A stretch of DNA of 12,000 nt from assembly GCA_913042885.1 (NCBI GenBank), contig CAJWLW010000126.1:1-12000 (forward strand), written 5' to 3'. This document shows positions 1 to 6,703 of the stretch, one piece after another. Position numbers and translations under genes: made by a program. The DNA comes from an uncultured Lentisphaeria bacterium (GTDB lineage Bacteria; Verrucomicrobiota; Lentisphaeria; JABSQK01; CAJWLW01). Position 1 is the stretch's first letter. Every line of letters starts with the position of its first letter. The notes below the pieces were generated by a model that was not told the origin of the DNA, did not search any database, and was given only the letters and a program-made list of their open reading frames with translations.

Positions 1-152
1 TGTCGCATCGGCCGCGGCAGGTCGGATCGCTGGCGCATCGTGAGTTTGCCAGAGCGACAGTGGTGCTGGCCGAGTCTCTGCAGCGGCGTTTCCCTCATCT
101 CGATCTAGGCGGTGAGCTGTCGCAGCTCGCCGTCGACTGCAAGGTACCATGA
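1..152 (+). CDS. C-terminal end of an unrecognised protein (partial, 5' end outside window)
   Basis: The frame that starts at base 3 is open without a stop to a TGA at 150-152 and gives the last 49 residues of a protein ending in LAVDCKVP. The fragment is rich in Arg, Leu and Ala (for example VVLAESLQRRFPHL) and looks mostly helical, with no membrane segment. The stop overlaps the next start as ATGA (149-152), the usual sign of translational coupling, so this gene is probably in one operon with the S8 protease that follows. I do not recognise the family. The call rests on the open frame, the sharp ATGA junction, and a sensible amino acid composition. A chance open frame of this length in GC-rich DNA cannot be fully excluded. 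Confidence 0.6.
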   Translation, partial: SHRPRQVGSLAHREFARATVVLAESLQRRFPHLDLGGELSQLAVDCKVP

Positions 153-1819
153 AGCGGTGCTGGATCATCATCATTGTCGCAGTGCTCACTGCCGCTGTAC
201 TTACTGTCTTGATGCGTAGCCCGGCTGACGTATGCGTGCCGCCTGAGCCAGTGACTGTAGAATCACCGATCGTATCTTTGCAGCCGGGTCCACGCGCCGT
301 TGCGGATACCGACACAGCGGGTGCTGTTCAAACGACCGCACCGCCACCGACGGATTCGGATGCTGATGCAGGTCCTGCTCCCGATCGCGTCACATTGACG
401 CCTGTCCGTGAGTACATCGTGGCTTTCGAAACGGCCGCGGATTTGCAGGTATTCGTTGACCGTGTGGGCGATACGAGAGCGCAAGTCATCGGTACACTGA
501 ATATGTGGCACATGGTGCGTGTTCGCAGTGACTTTGACACGCTTGATCGACTGCTGGAGGGGTTGCCGGTGGCGTCGCGCCAGCGGAACCATATCGTGCG
601 GGTCCCGGCGCCGCAGGTGGACGTACCGGTGGGCAGCCAGTCGGCTTTTGGCCGTCGGGCACTGCTGTGGCTGGGTGCGGACGGTGACATCAGCACGTGG
701 GGCACTGGTATTACGGTTGCTGTACTGGACACGGCGACCATGGATCCGCAGCCGTCGGGGGCTGGTACGACAGTCACCCGATTCGACCTGGTCAACGAGG
801 CTGAGCCGGACGCGTCGTCGGCTCTTGTCGGACACGGCACAGCAGTGGCCTCGCTGCTGGTCGGGCACGGCGAAAGGCTGCAGGGGATCTCGCCAGCGGT
901 GCACCTTTTGGCGATTGGTGTGATGGACAGCACCGGCGTCGGCGATGTGTTTACGGTTGCCGAAGGAATCGTGCTGGCGGTCAATCAGGGGGCGGACCTG
1001 ATCAATGTGAGCCTTGGTACCGACTTTGATGCTGACGTCCTACGGCGTGCCGTGACGTATGCGGCTGAACACGACGTGCTGATTATTGCATCGACCGGCA
1101 ATGCCGCCGCCGGTGTCGTGACGTATCCGGCGCGTTACGAGACGGTTCTGGCGGTGTCCGCGATTGGTGCCGACGGTGAGCATGCGGGTTTTGCCAATAC
1201 CGGCGATGCAGTTGACATTGCCGCACCCGGTCTCGGCGTATATGCGGCGTGGGCCGACGATGTCGTGGTCAGCTTCAGCGGTACATCGACTGCGGTGCCG
1301 TTTGTTACCGGGACTCTTGCCGCGATGCTTTCGATGGATGAGCGAATGACTGCAGATGAGGCTCGGTCGATTCTTCTCGAATATGCCGACGACAACGGGT
1401 TCCCGGGTGAGGACGAGGTTTTCGGTGCCGGTGTACTGAACGTCCGGCGGATCATGGAACGTGAGGAACCCGGCATTCACGACATGAGCATTGCGAGCCA
1501 TTACCTGGCAACTTCGCACGACGATCCCGAGACTGTCACGATCGTGGTCTCGGCGCAGAATCGCGGTACAGAACCGGTGGCCACCGCGACGCTTGTAGTG
1601 CGGGTGGGCGAGGGCGAGAGATCCTACAACTTCCAGGATATCGCCGTTGGTGAGTCGGTGAGTCGGACGCTGAACGTGGACGCCACGGCCGCCAATGCGG
1701 CTGGCGACGTCGAGATATGGACGAAAGTGATCGAGCACGGCAGAGCCGACTCACGTCCGTTGGACAACGAGCGCACTTCGATCTTGCGCGTCACGGTTCC
1801 GGCACCAGCAGTGCCGTGA
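149..1819 (+). CDS. Secreted or membrane-anchored subtilisin-like serine protease (peptidase S8)
   Basis: A 556-residue serine endopeptidase of the subtilase family. Residues 4-22 form a hydrophobic export segment after MKR. It lacks an obvious cleavage site, so the protein may stay anchored. A Pro/Thr/Asp-rich linker (about 50-80) leads to an I9-like propeptide region (about 87-140). The catalytic domain spans about 165-435. It shows Asp194 in VAVLDTA, His229 in VGHGTAVAS, the oxyanion Asn318 in ASTGN, and Ser380 in SGTSTAVP, so the triad is complete. One oddity is DTA where most subtilases have D-T/S-G. Residues 440-550 form a beta-rich C-terminal domain that resembles CARDB or Ig-like modules (VTIVVSAQNRGTEPVATATL). 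The start at 149 has AAGG at 141-144 and overlaps the upstream stop as ATGA. The substrate is unknown; degradative or maturation roles in the envelope are both possible. Confidence 0.93.
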   Translation: MKRCWIIIIVAVLTAAVLTVLMRSPADVCVPPEPVTVESPIVSLQPGPRAVADTDTAGAVQTTAPPPTDSDADAGPAPDRVTLTPVREYIVAFETAADLQVFVDRVGDTRAQVIGTLNMWHMVRVRSDFDTLDRLLEGLPVASRQRNHIVRVPAPQVDVPVGSQSAFGRRALLWLGADGDISTWGTGITVAVLDTATMDPQPSGAGTTVTRFDLVNEAEPDASSALVGHGTAVASLLVGHGERLQGISPAVHLLAIGVMDSTGVGDVFTVAEGIVLAVNQGADLINVSLGTDFDADVLRRAVTYAAEHDVLIIASTGNAAAGVVTYPARYETVLAVSAIGADGEHAGFANTGDAVDIAAPGLGVYAAWADDVVVSFSGTSTAVPFVTGTLAAMLSMDERMTADEARSILLEYADDNGFPGEDEVFGAGVLNVRRIMEREEPGIHDMSIASHYLATSHDDPETVTIVVSAQNRGTEPVATATLVVRVGEGERSYNFQDIAVGESVSRTLNVDATAANAAGDVEIWTKVIEHGRADSRPLDNERTSILRVTVPAPAVP

Positions 1820-1847
1820 ATATGTTTCAGAAGACCTTGGTCTGCTG
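1800..1847 (+). terminator. Two stem-loops at the end of the protease gene, weak terminator candidate
   Basis: A perfect 6-bp stem CGGCAC/GTGCCG (1800-1805 with 1811-1816, 5-base loop) sits directly on the stop codon. A second inverted repeat, AGACC/GGTCT at 1832-1843, is flanked by CAG/CTG at 1828-1830 and 1845-1847. Neither is followed by a run of Ts, so this is not a classical intrinsic terminator. The position between a finished gene and a new promoter makes an end of transcription plausible. Confidence 0.25.
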
Positions 1848-1927
1848 AGCTTAACGACGCACGTAAAGGGAAAATAAATGTTAGGCAATTTTGTTCTGAC
1901 CCCGTGTTCCTTGTGTTGACTCGATAT

Positions 1928-1956
1928 TTGTAATGTGGACCGAAATCTGCTATAGT
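1928..1956 (+). promoter_or_regulatory. Sigma70-type extended -10 promoter for the gene at 2018
   Basis: TTGTAA (1928-1933) and TATAGT (1951-1956) are separated by exactly 17 bases, and TGC stands directly before the -10 hexamer, giving an extended -10. The -10 matches consensus at five of six positions and the -35 at four of six. The surrounding 1820-2008 gap is visibly more AT-rich than the genes on either side. Transcription would begin near 1963, giving a leader of about 55 bases before the ATG at 2018. Promoter consensus differs between phyla, so this is a sequence match and not proof. Confidence 0.55.
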
Positions 1957-1966
1957 AACTAAGGGC

Positions 1967-1973
1967 AAGGAGG
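1967..1973 (+). promoter_or_regulatory. Strong Shine-Dalgarno-like AAGGAGG far upstream of any usable start
   Basis: A perfect AAGGAGG lies just inside the predicted transcript, but no ATG, GTG or TTG follows at the normal 5-12 base distance. The nearest starts in the gene's frame are GTG at 2009 (35 bases away) and ATG at 2018 (44 bases away), and a TAA at 2000-2002 closes that frame upstream. It may be chance, or it may act as a ribosome standby site or be brought nearer by folding of the leader. Confidence 0.3.
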
Positions 1974-2017
1974 ACACAGGGGTAGGGGTTATCAACTGCT
2001 AAAAACGGGTGATTGCG

Positions 2018-2713
2018 ATGGAGTTGGTGTTGCCAAGATGTCGTACCGGGATCACTGCGGATGACTTGGATTTTATTGTTGACGCCGTTGCGTGCGACGG
2101 GCGGAAGGTGTCGTTGGTGAAGCTTCTCGAGGACGCGGAGTGCCGTGATCTCATCCTCGACGACGAAGCACTGCGCCGGGTGATTCTCGAATCGCCCAAA
2201 CAGCTTTCCATCTCCAGCCAACTGTATTTTTACATCCTGGCGCGTCACGCTCTGCGTCGGGTTGATATCCACTGCCGCGATGTTGCCGACTACGTCGGTG
2301 CACTGCTTGTCGAGTTTTCTCGGATGGAGCGTGTACGCACAGCTCGCCGCGGCCGGCGGCCGATGGATTATCTTGTCGACATGCTTGTTGCCATGGACGG
2401 CGTTGACGACTATACCCGGTTTGTGATTCAGGTGCATATCGGCAACTTTTCGTTGTTCTGGTCCGGTATTTTTCCGAGACATCTACTGCATCGGCACAAT
2501 CGCAGAGGTGCTCCGAAGCTCGAGTACTACGAGTCGATCGGCAGTACCAACTTTGGTGTAGCCAGCCATCATCGGCTCGCCGAAAAGTATAATGTAGCGA
2601 ATATTCTGCGGACGCTCGCCGATTCATTCCGCAGAACCCGTCTGGCGTTGAACGACCTGTCCGAACGCCTGACCTTTGTGGACGCACCGGATTTCACGAT
2701 TTCCCGCGGTTGA
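2018..2713 (+). CDS. Conserved-looking protein of unknown function
   Basis: I do not recognise this 231-residue protein. It has no signal peptide or membrane segment and should be cytoplasmic. Numbering from the ATG at 2018, the N-terminal half is helical and rich in Leu, Asp and Arg (for example ISSQLYFYILARHALRR, then DYVGALLVEFSRMERVR). The second half contains DYLVDMLVAMDGVDDY and an aromatic stretch HIGNFSLFWSGIFPRHLLHR, followed by a conserved-looking YYESIGSTNFGVASHH and a helical tail. Coding character is good, with a clear third-position bias and a sharp stop. Two starts are possible, GTG 2009 and ATG 2018; I prefer the ATG, but neither has a Shine-Dalgarno sequence at normal spacing. 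The gene stands alone, with its own promoter before it and 98 bp after it. No catalytic motif is visible, and I give no function. Confidence 0.85.
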   Translation: MELVLPRCRTGITADDLDFIVDAVACDGRKVSLVKLLEDAECRDLILDDEALRRVILESPKQLSISSQLYFYILARHALRRVDIHCRDVADYVGALLVEFSRMERVRTARRGRRPMDYLVDMLVAMDGVDDYTRFVIQVHIGNFSLFWSGIFPRHLLHRHNRRGAPKLEYYESIGSTNFGVASHHRLAEKYNVANILRTLADSFRRTRLALNDLSERLTFVDAPDFTISRG

Positions 2714-2715
2714 TG

Positions 2716-2735
2716 GGGAGCGGAGTAACGCTTCC
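2716..2735 (+). terminator. Stem-loop just after the unknown gene
   Basis: GGGAGCG (2716-2722) pairs with CGCTTCC (2729-2735) as a 7-bp stem including one G-T pair, around a 6-base loop, starting three bases after the stop. No T run follows, so its role as a terminator is uncertain. Confidence 0.25.
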
Positions 2736-2788
2736 ACGGATGGGAAGGCCCCATACAGTCGCTACTACCGCAGACAGGATTCCGTGAG

Positions 2789-2804
2789 TATATTTGTCGC
2801 GGAG
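2789..2804 (+). promoter_or_regulatory. Possible -10 element and ribosome binding site before the thioredoxin-TPR gene
   Basis: TATATT at 2789-2794 matches the -10 consensus at five of six positions, but I find no good -35 at the proper distance. GGAG at 2801-2804 lies seven bases before the ATG at 2812 and decides that start over a TTG at 2794, which lies before the ribosome site. The ribosome site is convincing; the promoter is weak. Confidence 0.35.
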
Positions 2805-2811
2805 CAATTCT

Positions 2812-3858
2812 ATGCGGATCTTCTTTATTCTTTTACTTTGGGTTTCTGTGTCCTCCGGCCAGGTTCCGTGGTTCGATGGTGACGTCGATGCAGCGGCGGC
2901 CCATGCGGAGCAGTCGGGCCGCCTTCTTTGCCTGGTGTTCGTCAAGGACAAGTGCGGGTATTGCCACCAACTGATTTCGGAGGTGATGCCGGATCCGGCA
3001 ATGGTCGCGGAGCTCGAGTCGATGGTCAATCTCAAAATCGCCTTCGACTCCGAAGCCGGCCAGGCGCTGGCCGCCGACCTCGAAGTGCCGGGGACGCCGA
3101 CGATGCTGATTCTGTCTCCGGAGATGCGGGAGGTCGATCGGATCATTGGCGTCAACCAGCCGGCGAAGTTGGCTGAGATTATCCGCGACTACCGCAACGA
3201 TCGAAATACATTCGGCGACCTCCGGCGGCGGCTGCAGGAGGATCCGGGGAATCCGGAGCTGATCTTTGAGCTTGCGCGGAAACACGCCGACCGGCAGGAA
3301 TTCAACGAAGCCTTCGCACTGTTCAACCAGATTCTCAAAGACGACCCTGACAACCATCTCGGCTGGAACGACGATGCCATTTACCATCAGGGTGCGCATC
3401 TGCAGCTCAACATGGCGCGACCTCAGGAGGCGCTCAAGATTCTGACACAGGGGCTCGAGCGCTATCCCAAGGAGGATAAGGCACCGGTCATCTTTTACCG
3501 TCTGGCTCTCTGCTACCGTGATCTCAACGATCCCGAATCTCTGGCTGCGGCCTACGTGAAATATGCGCCGCAACTACCGATTGCCGCCATGCCGCATCGA
3601 GCTACAGCGCGTCTCATCACCCAATTGAGATCGACGTCCGCCGATTTGCTGCAGATTGCCTGGCAGGCGGCCGAGAAAGCGCTGGAGATCGAGCCGGGCA
3701 ATCACAAGAACTACCGCGTTGCTGCCGGGGTTCTGCTGCTGATCGATGATTTTGATGGTGCGAAGTCGGCAATCAAAAAGGCCATCGAACTGGCGCCGGC
3801 AGTAAGCGAGTATCAAGACATGCACACCTTCATCGTGAATTACCAAAGGGGGAACTGA
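2812..3858 (+). CDS. Exported thioredoxin-fold protein with TPR repeats
   Basis: A 348-residue protein. Residues 1-16 are a signal peptide (MRIFFILLLWVSVSSG, cleavage probably before Gln17). Residues 20-130 are a thioredoxin-like domain of the Thioredoxin_7/DUF255-like type, with the redox pair Cys48-Gly-Tyr-Cys51 after the VFVKDK strand and the cis-proline in GTPTMLI (Pro96). Residues about 146-330 hold helical TPR-like repeats (for example ARKHADRQEFNEAFALFNQI and the last repeat ending ALEIEPGN). The family oxidises, reduces or rearranges disulfides in the envelope, and the TPR part probably holds client or partner proteins. The start is set by GGAG at 2801-2804. The gene overlaps the kinase that follows by one base. 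The partners are unknown, and the link to a sugar kinase is not an obvious functional pair. Confidence 0.9.
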   Translation: MRIFFILLLWVSVSSGQVPWFDGDVDAAAAHAEQSGRLLCLVFVKDKCGYCHQLISEVMPDPAMVAELESMVNLKIAFDSEAGQALAADLEVPGTPTMLILSPEMREVDRIIGVNQPAKLAEIIRDYRNDRNTFGDLRRRLQEDPGNPELIFELARKHADRQEFNEAFALFNQILKDDPDNHLGWNDDAIYHQGAHLQLNMARPQEALKILTQGLERYPKEDKAPVIFYRLALCYRDLNDPESLAAAYVKYAPQLPIAAMPHRATARLITQLRSTSADLLQIAWQAAEKALEIEPGNHKNYRVAAGVLLLIDDFDGAKSAIKKAIELAPAVSEYQDMHTFIVNYQRGN

Positions 3859-4997
3859 TGCGTTTTGTCGTCGTTGCAGGCCATGTCTGCATAGATATTA
3901 TTCCGGAGATCGAGCGCGGATTCGAACTGGTGCCTGGACGGCTTGTTGAGATTGGCCCGGCCATCAGCGCCACCGGCGGTGCAGTGTCGAATACCGGTGT
4001 GGCCCTGCACATCCTGGACATTCCCGCGGTGCTCATGGGCAAGGTCGGCGATGACAGTTTCGGCGGCAGCATCGTCGACATTTTCAACGGTTACGATGAA
4101 AGCCTTGGTGCGGGCATGAATGTCGTACCGGGAGAGGCGACGTCGTACACGGTCGTTGTCAGTATTCCCGGCCAGGACCGCACGTTCATGCACTGCCCGG
4201 GTGCCAACAATACGTTCACCGACGATGACCTCGCGTACGACCAGATCGACGGCGCAGCGATCTTTCATTTCGGCTATCCGACACTGATGCGGAAGATGTA
4301 CGAGAACGACGGTGCCAACCTGATTCGGATGATGCAGCGCGTCAAGGAACGCGGCGTTGCCACTTCGCTCGATATGACGGTTCCTGATCCGGATGGCCCC
4401 AGCGGTCAGGTTGATTGGGCCCGGGTCCTTGCTGGGCTCAAAGGGCATCTCGACATTTTTATGCCGAGCGCCGACGAGATTCTGTACATGCTTGACCGCG
4501 CGCATTTTGGTCGCGGTGACGACCTGAACGGCGATGAAGTCACGGTGCTTGGCCGGAAGCTACTGGATCTAGACGTTGCGGTTGCCGGCGTCAAGCTCGG
4601 CGGTCGTGGATTGTACATCCGCACGGCGGGTGCCGAGCGCCTTGCGAAGATCGCAGATGCCTGCACCGGGGATCTGGAGAACTGGGCCGATCGTGAGCTG
4701 TGGTTTCCCGTTTACGAAGTGGAAAATTTCGTCACTGCAGCAGGGGCTGGTGACACGACGATCGCCGGGTTCATTGCCAGCATGCTGCGTGGATTTTCCG
4801 TCGAGGATGCGGGAGCGACCGCCAACATGGTCGGCGCCCTCAACGTCCGGGCTGCGGACGCTCTAAGTGGACTCAAGGATTGGGACACGACGCTGGCACT
4901 TCGGCAGACGACCGGGCGCGTCCCTCTCGAGGTGACGGGCAGCGGTTGGACCGAAGATGCAGCGACGGGTGTCTGGAGCGGACCGAATGATTCGTGA
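3858..4997 (+). CDS. PfkB-family carbohydrate (or nucleoside) kinase
   Basis: A 379-residue ribokinase-like kinase that transfers the ATP gamma-phosphate to a sugar or nucleoside hydroxyl in the cytoplasm. The N-terminus is typical (VVVAGHVCIDII). The first signature region is at 38-70, with ATGGAVSNTGVAL and GKVGDDSFGG. The C-terminal signature is VTAAGAGDTTIAGF, in which Asp299 of GAGD is the catalytic base and the Gly-Ala-Gly stretch forms the anion hole. NNTF at 117-120 and MPSADEILYML at 202-212 are also family-like. The protein is longer than most PfkB kinases (about 300-330 residues), with an insertion around 260-285 and a tail after 340. The start has a strong AAAGGGGGA (3845-3853) and the TGATG overlap with the thioredoxin-TPR gene, so the two are translated together. 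The substrate cannot be read from the sequence. Confidence 0.92.
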   Translation: MRFVVVAGHVCIDIIPEIERGFELVPGRLVEIGPAISATGGAVSNTGVALHILDIPAVLMGKVGDDSFGGSIVDIFNGYDESLGAGMNVVPGEATSYTVVVSIPGQDRTFMHCPGANNTFTDDDLAYDQIDGAAIFHFGYPTLMRKMYENDGANLIRMMQRVKERGVATSLDMTVPDPDGPSGQVDWARVLAGLKGHLDIFMPSADEILYMLDRAHFGRGDDLNGDEVTVLGRKLLDLDVAVAGVKLGGRGLYIRTAGAERLAKIADACTGDLENWADRELWFPVYEVENFVTAAGAGDTTIAGFIASMLRGFSVEDAGATANMVGALNVRAADALSGLKDWDTTLALRQTTGRVPLEVTGSGWTEDAATGVWSGPNDS

Positions 4998-5020
4998 TCT
5001 CTCGCTCGACCGTTTCGCCT

Positions 5021-5049
5021 GCGGCACCTTCACGGGTCAGTATTGCCGC
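5021..5049. terminator. Hairpin between convergent genes, possible bidirectional terminator
   Basis: Only 53 bp separate the kinase stop (4997) from the menD stop (5051). GCGGCA (5021-5026) pairs with TGCCGC (5044-5049), with a smaller ACC/GGT pairing possible inside the loop. The position suits a terminator serving both strands, but there is no T run in either direction. Confidence 0.3.
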
Positions 5050-5050
5050 C

Positions 5051-6703
5051 TTATAACTCGACGATGCGCCGGTGCGTGTCCATGCTGTGCTGGCGGTCGA
5101 TGGTCACTTCGATGATCGTCGAGGCATCGCTGCTCAAGGCATCTTCATAGGCTTGACGAAAGTTTTCTGTCGTTTCGGTGTGCTCATACTTCAACTCGAA
5201 CTGCGTCGCGGTGTGTTCGAAGCGCCAGCCATGGGGTGTCAGAAAGTACTTTTCGAACACATCCGCGCGTTCGGCAATCGGCAGGTGCCCGAAGATACCG
5301 CCGCCGTCGTTGTTGAGGATGACGATCGTCAGCCGGTGATGCTGTGCCAATGCCAGTGATGAGAGATCGTGAAGGTATGAAATATCACCGATCAACAAGG
5401 TGACGTGCCGGTGCAGGCCTTTGGCGAAGCCGCTGGCGGTCGCGATCAGTCCATCGATACCGCTGGCACCGCGATTTACGCCGACCGGCACCGCCGCACC
5501 GTCGGCATCTGCGAAGAGATCCATGTTGCGAACAGGCATGCTGTTGCCGAGGAACAGTGCGCCGGTTGCCGGAATCTGCCGGGCAATAGTTCTTGCGATC
5601 GATGCTTCGCTGGCACAGGAGTCGGCGGCAAGCAGTTCATCGACAGCATCGCCTGACACAGTTTCGGGTGGGCTATCCGTGTGTTGCGGTACGCGCGCGA
5701 GGATCGCATCGCACAATGGCGGAATGTCCGCTTCAATTCTGAGATCGGTGCGGTGGTGGGGATCCTGACGTTCGCAGTGGTTCAGTGCCTGAACGACAGT
5801 GCCGCGGCATGCTGCGACGGTGCTTTGTATTTGCTTCGAGACCAGTTTTCCGCCGACGTGCAGGATCAGATCCGGCGATGTGGCAGCCGCAGCTTCAGCT
5901 TCAACGCGGCAGGGCGGTGCGCCGAGGCGCAGCCCCGAGGCGATGTCGGCGTAGAGCGGCCACTGCAGATGTTCGGCGAGCCGACGGACGGCAGGGACAT
6001 CGGCCTGGCGCAATTCGCCGGCGACAAGTAGTCGACTTGTGCTGTCTGCGATGAGGCCTTCCAATGCGTCAAGTGCCTCCGGTGCTGGTGATCGGACGGG
6101 CGGGTAATACGTTGTTTTCGGGTCTGCCGCTACTGCTGGCAGGTCTGCGTCCTTGGGCAGGAAGGGTTCACGGAACAGGCAGTTGAGATGGACTGGTCCG
6201 GCCGGTGCGCCGTTGCTGCGGTAGACGGCCTGGGCGGCGGTCGAGCGGACCATGTCCACGTCGATGTCGCTGGTTGGACATGGCAGTTCGAAGTACCAGC
6301 GGGTGTAGGCGCCAAAAATTCTGACCTGGTCGATCGTCTGGTTGGCTCCGGTCTGCCGCAGTTCGGGCGGCCGGTCACTGGTGATCACCAGCAGCGGCAC
6401 GTGCCCGACGGAGGCTTCGACAACCGCCGGCAGGTAATTGGCGACGGCTGTACCTGAGGTGGAAATCAGCACTGCAGGGCGACCGGTCGCACGGGCGTAG
6501 CCGAGGGCGTGGAAGGCGGCGCCGCGCTCATCGTAGTGCACGAGTGTTTCGATCGTCTCACTGTGAGCGGCGGCAACAGTCAGCGGTGTACAGCGGGACC
6601 CGGGGGACAGGCAGGCATAGGTGACACCGTGCGCCGCGAGTTCGCTCAGAAGTGCGGTAGCCCAGTGCAGGTTGCCGGCACCAGTTTCACTGGTATGCGG
6701 CAT
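5051..6703 (-). CDS. menD: MenD, 2-succinyl-5-enolpyruvyl-6-hydroxy-3-cyclohexene-1-carboxylate synthase
   Basis: MenD is a thiamine-diphosphate enzyme that joins 2-oxoglutarate-derived succinic semialdehyde to isochorismate to form SEPHCHC in menaquinone synthesis. The 550-residue length is normal. The substrate loop SPGSRCTPL is at 33-41 (usually SRSTPL, here with Cys38), and the catalytic glutamate is Glu59 in HYDERGAAF. STSGTAVANYLPAVVEA and VITSDRPPELRQTGANQTIDQ are classic MenD stretches. GNSMPVRNMD (386-395), VNRGASGIDG (409-418), and the ThDP/Mg site GD (439-440) to NNDGGGIF (464-471) complete the fold. I chose the ATG at 6703, which shares bases with the menF stop as TGATG. The frame stays open upstream to 6913, but that 70-residue stretch is Arg-rich, lies over menF and matches nothing. 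No Shine-Dalgarno is visible, which agrees with coupled translation. Confidence 0.97.
   Translation of the reverse strand: MPHTSETGAGNLHWATALLSELAAHGVTYACLSPGSRCTPLTVAAAHSETIETLVHYDERGAAFHALGYARATGRPAVLISTSGTAVANYLPAVVEASVGHVPLLVITSDRPPELRQTGANQTIDQVRIFGAYTRWYFELPCPTSDIDVDMVRSTAAQAVYRSNGAPAGPVHLNCLFREPFLPKDADLPAVAADPKTTYYPPVRSPAPEALDALEGLIADSTSRLLVAGELRQADVPAVRRLAEHLQWPLYADIASGLRLGAPPCRVEAEAAAATSPDLILHVGGKLVSKQIQSTVAACRGTVVQALNHCERQDPHHRTDLRIEADIPPLCDAILARVPQHTDSPPETVSGDAVDELLAADSCASEASIARTIARQIPATGALFLGNSMPVRNMDLFADADGAAVPVGVNRGASGIDGLIATASGFAKGLHRHVTLLIGDISYLHDLSSLALAQHHRLTIVILNNDGGGIFGHLPIAERADVFEKYFLTPHGWRFEHTATQFELKYEHTETTENFRQAYEDALSSDASTIIEVTIDRQHSMDTHRRIVEL

Noticed and set aside
1878..1919. 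Short open frame (13 residues) as a leader peptide
   Set aside because: It ends before the predicted transcription start near 1963 and shows no regulatory codon run or attenuator structure.
1916..1956. TTGACT at 1916-1921 as the -35 for TATAGT at 1951
   Set aside because: The spacing is 29 bases, far from the 16-18 needed. TTGTAA at 1928 has exactly 17 and is preferred.
1751..2482. Long - strand open frame opposite the unknown gene
   Set aside because: It crosses the intergenic promoter region, has a low-complexity His/Arg-rich composition, and lacks family motifs. It is an antisense shadow of GC-rich coding DNA.
2794..2811. TTG at 2794 as the start of the thioredoxin-TPR gene
   Set aside because: The ribosome site GGAG at 2801-2804 lies after this TTG and is well spaced for the ATG at 2812, which also gives a clean signal peptide.
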